This document shows, in pieces, positions 1 to 4,544 of a DNA stretch of 9,748 bases; within the stretch, counting starts at the first letter, position 1, and the number at the start of each line of letters is the position of its first letter. The translations under genes were made by a program, and so were the position numbers. The DNA is from Chthonomonas sp. UBA2391 (GTDB taxonomy: Bacteria; Armatimonadota; Fimbriimonadia; Fimbriimonadales; Fimbriimonadaceae). The DNA lies in NCBI GenBank assembly GCA_002343825.1, contig DDSL01000099.1, positions 1-9,748 of the forward strand, in the 5' to 3' direction. The notes below the pieces were generated by a model. That model had not been told where the DNA came from and ran no database searches. It saw only the letters and a list, made by a program, of their open reading frames with translations.

Positions 1-980
1 TTGTACGTGATCTCGTACTCGTGGACCAAGCCGTCGGCGTCGTCCGCCCCGTACCAGAGCGCCATCTGGGTCACCGGCACTGTGTTCATGATCCAGAAGC
101 TCTTGATGTGGTCGTAGTTGTCGAGCATCAACCGGCTGACCGCGATCGCCCGGAGGTCGAGGTCGGCCGTGGGCGGCTTGATGTCCTCAAGATCGGTGCC
201 CTCGGGGTGGAAGCTGAGCGGGGTCATGGTCAAGAAGTGCCCGGTCTCGTCTTGCAGTTCTCGGAGTTGTACGAGGTGATCGACCCGTTCCTCTATGGTC
301 TCGATATGACCATAGAGCATCGTGGCGTATTGCTTCATCCCAAGTTTGGCCGCGGCTCGGGCGACCTCTTTCCACTCTTCGCCGTTGAGCTTCTTGCCAA
401 AGAGCTCTTGGTGCACGCGTGGCGAAAGGATCTCAATGCCTCCGCCGGGGAGCGAATCGAGTCCCGCTTCGATCAGGTCGCGGAGGGCTTGCTCGATGGT
501 GACCTTGCCGATCTGGGCGATTTGCACGATTTCGACGGCCGTAAACGCCTTGACGTGGACCTCAGGCCGGACATCCTTCACCGTTTTGACCAAATCGATG
601 TAGTAGTCGTACTTGAGTCGAGGATTGATCCCGGCGACCATGTGGACCTCGGTCATCGGGATGTCCCGGTGCCAACCGAGCCGAGTGCGCACCTCTTCGA
701 GACTCATCTCGTAGGGGGCAGGACCGCCTTTCTTGGCGTAAAAGCTACAGAATTTGCAGAATTTATTGCAGATATTCGTGTAGTTGATGTGCTGGTTGCG
801 GACGTAATAGGTCTTCGCCCCGTGTCGCCGCTCTCGGACGATATTTGCCAGGTAGCCCACGCCGGTCAGGTTGGGGGTCTGGAAGAGGCGAACCCCATCT
901 TCAAAGGTGAGTCGCTCTCCTTGGTCCACCTTTCGGTAGATGTCCATCAGATCCGGACCGACGATCGCTTCGGCTTTCAT
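1..980 (-). CDS. mqnE: Aminofutalosine synthase MqnE (radical SAM), C-terminus off the window
   Basis: Radical SAM enzyme of the futalosine route to menaquinone; the family joins the SAM-derived adenosyl group to 3-[(1-carboxyvinyl)oxy]benzoate to give aminofutalosine. Translation from ATG at 980 gives 326 residues before the window ends; relatives are usually about 370-390, so roughly the last 50 are missing. The 4Fe-4S cluster motif is C71-x3-C75-x2-C78, preceded by HINYTNI. Family-typical blocks follow: KAFTAVEI (144-151), AGLDSLPGGG (172-181), TMLYGHIET (220-228), ERVDHLVQLRELQDETG (231-247) and PLSFHPEGT (254-262). The PLSFHPE block and the HIKSFWIM...QMALWYGADD stretch fit MqnE better than its paralogue MqnC (dehypoxanthinylfutalosine cyclase). 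There is no Shine-Dalgarno before the ATG, but a TACAAT hexamer lies 9 bases upstream. No other menaquinone gene is visible. The radical SAM call is certain and the MqnE subtype very likely. Confidence 0.92.
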   Translation of the reverse strand, partial: MKAEAIVGPDLMDIYRKVDQGERLTFEDGVRLFQTPNLTGVGYLANIVRERRHGAKTYYVRNQHINYTNICNKFCKFCSFYAKKGGPAPYEMSLEEVRTRLGWHRDIPMTEVHMVAGINPRLKYDYYIDLVKTVKDVRPEVHVKAFTAVEIVQIAQIGKVTIEQALRDLIEAGLDSLPGGGIEILSPRVHQELFGKKLNGEEWKEVARAAAKLGMKQYATMLYGHIETIEERVDHLVQLRELQDETGHFLTMTPLSFHPEGTDLEDIKPPTADLDLRAIAVSRLMLDNYDHIKSFWIMNTVPVTQMALWYGADDADGLVHEYEITY

Positions 981-989
981 GCTTAGCTT

Positions 990-995
990 ATTGTA
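990..995 (-). promoter_or_regulatory. -10-like element TACAAT of mqnE
   Basis: On the minus strand TACAAT (one mismatch to TATAAT) ends 9 bases before the mqnE ATG, so transcription would start only a few bases before or at the start codon. The bases between (AAGCTAAGC) hold no Shine-Dalgarno. No good -35 is seen at 16-18 bp spacing (CAACTT at 17). This fits a near-leaderless mRNA; the promoter role is inferred. Confidence 0.5.
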
Positions 996-1016
996 CTTTC
1001 AATTTTTACTGAAAGT
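995..1016. repeat. Perfect inverted repeat over the mqnE promoter (candidate operator)
   Basis: ACTTTCA (995-1001) and TGAAAGT (1010-1016) are exact reverse complements separated by 8 bases (ATTTTTAC). The repeat abuts the mqnE -10 hexamer and fills the spacer region toward its -35. An AT-rich dyad in this place is typical of a repressor or activator site for a dimeric regulator. It lies upstream of the predicted transcript start, so a DNA site is more likely than an mRNA hairpin. No regulator is identified. Confidence 0.4.
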
Positions 1017-1058
1017 TGCTCACAGGGGCCGTGACGGAGAGTCTGGAACGTCGGCGGG

Positions 1059-1064
1059 TATCAT
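1059..1064 (+). promoter_or_regulatory. Possible -10 element TATCAT of the rpsF operon
   Basis: TATCAT lies 72 bases before the rpsF start and would place the transcript start near 1071, just at the leader stem-loops. No convincing -35 is present at normal spacing. It is the best -10 candidate in the gap, but weak. Confidence 0.25.
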
Positions 1065-1068
1065 AGAC

Positions 1069-1109
1069 GGGCCGAAAGGCTCCTTGCTGCCTTCCGTTCG
1101 GAGTGCAGC
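1069..1109 (+). promoter_or_regulatory. Structured leader upstream of rpsF (two stem-loops)
   Basis: Two hairpins sit in series before the rpsF ribosome binding site. The first pairs GGGCC (1069-1073) with GGCTC (1078-1082) around a GAAA tetraloop, with one G-U pair. The second pairs GCTGC (1086-1090) with GCAGC (1105-1109), has a one-base mismatch, then TTCC with GGAG (1092-1095 and 1100-1103, one wobble) around GTTC. Leaders of rpsF operons in many bacteria bind the S6:S18 complex through a CCG-containing structure for feedback. A CCG (1094-1096) is present here at the stem-loop boundary, but I cannot show that it matches that motif. Confidence 0.4.
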
Positions 1110-1122
1110 CACACCAGCCCAT

Positions 1123-1128
1123 AGGGAG
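1123..1128 (+). promoter_or_regulatory. Ribosome binding site of rpsF
   Basis: AGGGAG lies 8 bases before the ATG at 1137. It is one of the few purine-rich ribosome binding sites at normal spacing in the window, and it supports the chosen start. Confidence 0.65.
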
Positions 1129-1136
1129 CATCCACG

Positions 1137-1433
1137 ATGTTGAACACACGAAAATACGAAGCCCTTTTCATCGTTTCCCCCACGCTCACCGATAGCGACG
1201 TCAAGTCGATTGCCGAGAAGTACAAGGGCGTCGTCGAAGGCCAAGGCGGCACGGTCGAGAAGGCCGAGAAGTGGGAGAAGCGAAAGCTCGCCTACGAAAT
1301 CGAAGGTCTGAAGGAAGGGAACTACATCCTGATGCTGTTCGAAGCCGACGCAAAGGTTCCCGCCGAACTCAGCCGCCAGATGCGCAACAACGACGAAGTC
1401 ATCCGCCACCGAATCTTTCTGAAAGAAGACTAA
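1137..1433 (+). CDS. rpsF: 30S ribosomal protein S6
   Basis: S6 binds 16S rRNA next to S18 in the platform of the small subunit. The 98-residue product has the expected size and a ferredoxin-like S6 pattern: RKYEALFIVSPTLTD near the N-terminus, then an AEKYKGVVEGQGG helix-turn, then EKWEKRKLAYEIEGLKEGNYIL (the conserved K-R-K-L-A-Y-x-I block), and VIRHRIFLKED at the end. The ATG at 1137 has a good ribosome binding site 8 bases upstream. ssb follows after 3 bases, the common rpsF-ssb order. The usual next genes, rpsR (S18) and rplI (L9), are absent from the position after ssb. A stem-loop leader upstream suggests autoregulation, which is inferred. Confidence 0.96.
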   Translation: MLNTRKYEALFIVSPTLTDSDVKSIAEKYKGVVEGQGGTVEKAEKWEKRKLAYEIEGLKEGNYILMLFEADAKVPAELSRQMRNNDEVIRHRIFLKED

Positions 1434-1436
1434 GTT

Positions 1437-1865
1437 ATGATCAACCGTGTCGTATTGGTGGGTCGATTGACCCGCGATCCTGAACTCCGGACCACCACCA
1501 CTGGCAAGAGCGTTTGCGGCTTTAGCATTGCCGTCAACAAGCGGATGAAGCCGACCGACGGTTCTCCGGACGCCGACTTCTTCAGCGTGACCGCATGGGA
1601 TAAGACGGCCGAATACGTGAGCAACTACCTCACGAAGGGTCGCCTCGTCGCCGTCGATGGTCGACTGCAAAGTCGCAAGTACACCGCGAGCGATGGAAGC
1701 AACCGTGAAGTCGTCGAGATCGTGGCCGACACCGTCCAAGGTCTGGATCGTCCGCGTGATGACGCTCCCGGAGGCGGCGGTTCTCCGCGAGAAAATGCCC
1801 CGGTTGCGACCGGTGCGGCCCCAATTGCGGGGGCCGACGAATACGACCCGTTCGCAGACGAATAA
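1437..1865 (+). CDS. ssb: Single-stranded DNA-binding protein with unusual C-terminal tip
   Basis: SSB coats single-stranded DNA in replication, recombination and repair, usually as a tetramer. The 142-residue product has one OB-fold (about 1-105) opening with MINRVVLVGRLTRDPELR, followed by FSIAVNK, DFFSVTAWDKTAEYVSNYL and KGRLVAVDGRLQSRKY, then a Gly/Pro/Ala-rich linker (about 106-132). The acidic tail reads DEYDPFADE. In most bacterial SSBs the protein ends exactly at Pro-Phe after acidic residues (as in DDDIPF), and the terminal Phe and its carboxylate dock partner proteins. Here three residues follow the Phe. The reading frame around the TAA is clear. The start lies 3 bases after the rpsF stop; a GAAAGAAG stretch at the end of rpsF (1421-1428) may serve as a weak ribosome binding site. 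Cotranscription with rpsF is inferred. Confidence 0.96.
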   Translation: MINRVVLVGRLTRDPELRTTTTGKSVCGFSIAVNKRMKPTDGSPDADFFSVTAWDKTAEYVSNYLTKGRLVAVDGRLQSRKYTASDGSNREVVEIVADTVQGLDRPRDDAPGGGGSPRENAPVATGAAPIAGADEYDPFADE

Positions 1866-1873
1866 GCCCTTCT

Positions 1874-2935
1874 ATGCACTCACTCGATCAACGCGATTTT
1901 GTCCTTCGACTCGACCCGAAGGAAATGTACCGACTGACCTGCGAGTTTCCCGACCAAGTCGCGCGAGCGGCTGAGGTTGCGAACGCGGCGAGCCTTCCGA
2001 ACTGGTCCGCTAAGCCAGACAACGTTCTCCTGACCGGGCTGGGCGGCTCGGCCTCGGGTGGAGACTTCACCCGCGCGCTCTTTGAAGCCTTCGGATCGGT
2101 TCCCTTTGCCGTCAATCGAGACTACGATCTGCCGAGTTACGTCGGTCCAGGGTCCTTGGTTTTCGCCACGAGCTATTCGGGCAACACCGAAGAGACGCTC
2201 AGCGCCTACGATCAAGCCAAGAAGAAGGGTGCCTCGATCTTCGTCGTGACGAGCGGCGGAAAGCTTGCTGATCTTGCGCGCCAAGATGGTTTCCCGCTCA
2301 TCGTGATTCCCGGCGGTCAACCGCCTCGAACGGCCCTCGGATTCATGCTGATTCCGGTGATCGTTGCCTGCGGCAAGATGGGCTTGATTCCCGAACAAGA
2401 TATCGCCGGATTAGTGGCCCATCTTAAGGCAGTGGTTGCCCGCTTCTCGATCGAGGTCCCCTTCGAGAGCAATCCGACAAAGCAGCTGGCCGCGAACCTT
2501 CAGGGCGCGGTGAGCACGATCTACGGAGTGGGAAGTTGGCCGAGCATCGTCGCCTACCGATGGCGCTGCCAGATTAACGAGAACTCGAAGAACATGACTT
2601 TCCACCACGCCTTCCCCGAACTGAATCATAACGAGATTCTGGGTTGGGTGAAGAGCGAGGGCCAAGGCGTTCAAAAGTGGGTCAGCATCATCCTTTCGGA
2701 CGGTACCGAATCGGCCAAGATGAAGAAGCGAGTTGAGGTGACGGAAGATCTAATCCGAGCCAAGACCGAGATTCATCATGTGCGCGCTGATGGCGATGAT
2801 CTCCTGCAAAAGATGCTAGGGTTTGCGCTCTACGGAGACTTTGTTTCGCTCTATTTGGCCGCCCTTAACGAGGTGGATCCTGAGAACATTGACTCGATCA
2901 ATATTCTCAAAACCGCCCTCGCCGGTGTTCCTTAG
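1874..2935 (+). CDS. Bifunctional phosphoglucose/phosphomannose isomerase (SIS fold)
   Basis: Isomerase of the archaeal-type PGI/PMI family, which interconverts glucose 6-phosphate or mannose 6-phosphate with fructose 6-phosphate in the cytosol. The 353-residue product has a first SIS domain with LLTGLGGSASGGDF (52-65) and the phosphosugar-binding block TSYSGNTEET (99-108), then PPRTALGF (150-157). In the second half are NENSK (235-239) and ELNHNEI (249-255). By comparison with the Pyrobaculum enzyme (catalytic Glu203, His219, Lys298), E236 and H252 keep the same 16-residue spacing; K346 near the C-terminus is the likely lysine. The ATG is 8 bases after the ssb stop with no Shine-Dalgarno, so it is probably translated from the rpsF-ssb message. 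Its place after ssb is unusual. It is clearly of this family; actual use of both substrates is not shown by sequence. Confidence 0.9.
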   Translation: MHSLDQRDFVLRLDPKEMYRLTCEFPDQVARAAEVANAASLPNWSAKPDNVLLTGLGGSASGGDFTRALFEAFGSVPFAVNRDYDLPSYVGPGSLVFATSYSGNTEETLSAYDQAKKKGASIFVVTSGGKLADLARQDGFPLIVIPGGQPPRTALGFMLIPVIVACGKMGLIPEQDIAGLVAHLKAVVARFSIEVPFESNPTKQLAANLQGAVSTIYGVGSWPSIVAYRWRCQINENSKNMTFHHAFPELNHNEILGWVKSEGQGVQKWVSIILSDGTESAKMKKRVEVTEDLIRAKTEIHHVRADGDDLLQKMLGFALYGDFVSLYLAALNEVDPENIDSINILKTALAGVP

Positions 2936-2962
2936 GGGTTAGGGCCTTATGGCCTAACCCCT
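2934..2962. terminator. Strong hairpin between convergent genes, candidate bidirectional terminator
   Basis: The left arm (2934-2946) and right arm (2951-2962) form 12 base pairs with one bulged G around a TTAT loop. It fills the gap between the isomerase stop (the TAG lies at the foot of the left arm) and the mscL stop at 2971. No run of T follows on either strand (CGAATTTCTT on plus), so intrinsic termination may be weak or helped by Rho. It may also protect the 3' ends. Confidence 0.7.
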
Positions 2963-2970
2963 CGAATTTC

Positions 2971-3390
2971 TTACTTCTTAAGCAAGTCCCGAATCTCTGT
3001 GAGGAGCTCGACGTCGGTCGGTCCTGCCGGGGCCGCTTCGGCCGGCTTTCGAACCTTATTGATGCCCTTTATCAAAAAGAAGACGGCGAGCATGAGGAAC
3101 AAGAAGTTGAGAACGATCGTGAGGAAGGCTCCCACTCCGAGTACGGTCGCTCCGGCATCGGTTGCAGCTTTGAGGGTCGGATAAGGACCTGCGGTCGCCC
3201 CGGCTTTTAGCACGACAAAGATGTCGTCGTAGTTCACTTTTCCGATGATGGCTGAGATGACCGGCATCAGAAGGTGGTTGACTAGCCCGTCCACAATTTT
3301 GCCAAAGGCTCCGCCGATGATGACGCCGATGGCGAGGTCGAACATGTTGCCTTGGACCGCAAACTCTTTGAATTCCTTGATCATTCCCAT
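2971..3390 (-). CDS. mscL: Large-conductance mechanosensitive channel MscL
   Basis: Inner-membrane channel that opens under membrane tension to release solutes during hypo-osmotic shock; family members form homopentamers. The 139 residues are the usual length. The amphipathic N-terminal helix (MGMIKEFKEFAVQGN) leads into TM1 (about 17-45, with the signature DLAIGVIIGGAFGKIVDGLV), a periplasmic loop (about 50-82), TM2 (about 83-108, LGVGAFLTIVLNFLFLMLAV) and the charged KGINKVRKP segment. An Ala/Pro-rich linker joins the C-terminal helix DVELLTEIRDLL (126-137). The start at 3390 is preceded by GGAGG with 12-13 bases between, slightly long; Met3 would be farther still. The gene is divergent from prfA and convergent with the isomerase gene. 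Confidence 0.96.
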   Translation of the reverse strand: MGMIKEFKEFAVQGNMFDLAIGVIIGGAFGKIVDGLVNHLLMPVISAIIGKVNYDDIFVVLKAGATAGPYPTLKAATDAGATVLGVGAFLTIVLNFLFLMLAVFFLIKGINKVRKPAEAAPAGPTDVELLTEIRDLLKK

Positions 3391-3396
3391 GAGTGG

Positions 3397-3415
3397 TGAC
3401 TTTCCTCCAAAGTCA
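3397..3415 (-). promoter_or_regulatory. Perfect hairpin displaying the mscL Shine-Dalgarno in its loop
   Basis: On the mscL strand, TGACTTT and AAAGTCA are exact 7-bp complements around a 5-base loop that is exactly GGAGG, the ribosome binding site. The 3' arm ends 6 bases before the ATG. The structure could tune translation by presenting or masking the site, or the DNA dyad could be a regulator site. Both roles are inferred. Confidence 0.45.
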
Positions 3416-3430
3416 ACTCGTGAGACGCGA

Positions 3431-3450
3431 AAAAGCCGCTAAAAGCCGCG
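3431..3450. repeat. Tandem 10-bp repeat in the mscL/prfA gap
   Basis: AAAAGCCGCT (3431-3440) is followed directly by AAAAGCCGCG (3441-3450), nine of ten bases identical. The 10-bp period places both copies on the same face of the helix, just upstream of the prfA -10 candidate. It may be a protein site or chance. Confidence 0.35.
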
Positions 3451-3453
3451 CGG

Positions 3454-3459
3454 TAAACT
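3454..3459 (+). promoter_or_regulatory. -10-like element TAAACT of prfA
   Basis: TAAACT ends 11 bases before the prfA ATG, and the bases between (AAAACATAGAC) contain no Shine-Dalgarno. This suggests a very short leader. No -35 resembles TTGACA at normal spacing. The same bases read on the minus strand give TAGTTT (3455-3460), a possible -10 for mscL about 64 bases before its start. Confidence 0.4.
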
Positions 3460-3470
3460 AAAACATAGAC

Positions 3471-4541
3471 ATGCTGGATAAGCTCCTCGAAATTGAAAAG
3501 CGCTTCGATCAGATTGAGCAAGAGATGCAAGATCCGAATCTGAGTTCTCAACCTTCGGAACTCATGAGGCTCGGAAAAGCGCGGGCCGAAATCGAAGAGA
3601 TTGTGGGAGTGATTAAGAACTACAAATCGGTATTGTCGCAGGTCACGGATGCGGAGTTGTTACTTTCGGATCCTGAAATGAAGGACTTGGCCCAAGAGGA
3701 GCTCTCGCAGCTCAAGGATCAGAAGAGCGGACTCGAAGAGCAACTCAAGTGGATGCTTATTCCCAAGGATCCTCTCGATGACAAGTCGGTTATCATCGAA
3801 GTCCGTCCTGCGGCAGGTGGCGACGAAGCGGGCCTCTTTGCCAATGAACTTTTCCGGATGTATCTCCGCTATGCCGAGCGGCGGCGGTGGAAAACCGAGA
3901 TCATCGACCTGGAGGATGACGGTCTCGGTTCGGTGACGCGAGCGGTTTTTAGCATCGATGCCAAGGGAGCGTATTCTCAGCTGAAGTTCGAAAGTGGGGT
4001 GCACCGGGTCCAACGTGTTCCGGCGACCGAGAGCAGCGGAAGAACCCACACGAGCACGGTCACGGTTGCGGTCTTGCCCGAGGCCGAAGAGGTGGACGTC
4101 GAGATCAACGAATCCGATCTGGAAGTCTCCGCCTTCAAGTCGAGTTCAGCCGGTGGTCAGCACATGCAAAAAACCGAGAGTGCGATCCGGATCATCCACA
4201 AGCCCACCGGGCTCGTGGTCACTTGTCAGGACGAGCGCTCCTCTCACCAAAACAAAGCCAAAGCGATGGCGGTTTTGCGGGCAAAGCTTTATCAAATGGA
4301 ACAAGAAAGGCTCGCAAAGGAGCGTGGTGACCTGCGGCGCGGCCAGATCGGTTCTGGAGATCGAAGCGAGAAGATTCGAACCTATCACTTCATCCAAAAC
4401 CGGATCACTGACCATCGAATCGGCAAGGATGTCCACAACCTTGTCACGTTTATGGATGGAGATATCCAAGAGATGATCGATGGCCTGATTCAAGACGACC
4501 AAGCCCGCAAACTTTCGGAAGCGGGCCAGACGTCGAGCTAG
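3471..4541 (+). CDS. prfA: Peptide chain release factor 1
   Basis: RF1 recognises UAA and UAG stop codons and triggers hydrolysis of peptidyl-tRNA on the ribosome. The 356 residues match the family length. An N-terminal helical domain (about 1-100) is followed by IIEVRPAAGGDEAGLFA (108-124). The stop-codon tripeptide is Pro-Ala-Thr (184-186) within GVHRVQRVPATES; RF2 would have Ser-Pro-Phe. The catalytic GGQ is at 228-230 in SSAGGQHMQKTESAIR, followed by TCQDERSSHQNKAKAM (251-266). Residues after GGQ are HMQK rather than the HVN common in proteobacterial RF1. No Shine-Dalgarno precedes the ATG. prmC, which methylates the GGQ glutamine and often follows prfA, is not next to it; a convergent gene lies 3 bases beyond the stop. 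Confidence 0.97.
   Translation: MLDKLLEIEKRFDQIEQEMQDPNLSSQPSELMRLGKARAEIEEIVGVIKNYKSVLSQVTDAELLLSDPEMKDLAQEELSQLKDQKSGLEEQLKWMLIPKDPLDDKSVIIEVRPAAGGDEAGLFANELFRMYLRYAERRRWKTEIIDLEDDGLGSVTRAVFSIDAKGAYSQLKFESGVHRVQRVPATESSGRTHTSTVTVAVLPEAEEVDVEINESDLEVSAFKSSSAGGQHMQKTESAIRIIHKPTGLVVTCQDERSSHQNKAKAMAVLRAKLYQMEQERLAKERGDLRRGQIGSGDRSEKIRTYHFIQNRITDHRIGKDVHNLVTFMDGDIQEMIDGLIQDDQARKLSEAGQTSS
4503..4526. repeat. GC-rich hairpin in the 3' end of prfA
   Basis: GCCCGC (4503-4508) pairs with GCGGGC (4521-4526) around a 12-base loop, inside the last codons of prfA. There is no gap of useful size between the convergent genes, so this is the only candidate for a terminator on either strand. No T-run follows. 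It may be chance in GC-rich coding DNA. Confidence 0.25.
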
Positions 4542-4544
4542 CCG

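Noticed and set aside
1..980. MqnC (dehypoxanthinylfutalosine cyclase) as identity of the radical SAM gene
   Set aside because: PLSFHPE and the HIK-WIM-GADD region fit MqnE; MqnC usually has a WTFQPGNT-type block at that place.
21..986. Long plus-strand open frame of 321 codons at the left end
   Set aside because: It is antisense to mqnE, whose protein has the radical SAM cysteine motif and many family blocks. The plus-strand product has no recognisable motif.
1020..1739. Minus-strand open frame of 239 codons across rpsF and ssb
   Set aside because: It is the shadow of two unmistakable plus-strand genes and spans their junction; no family resemblance.
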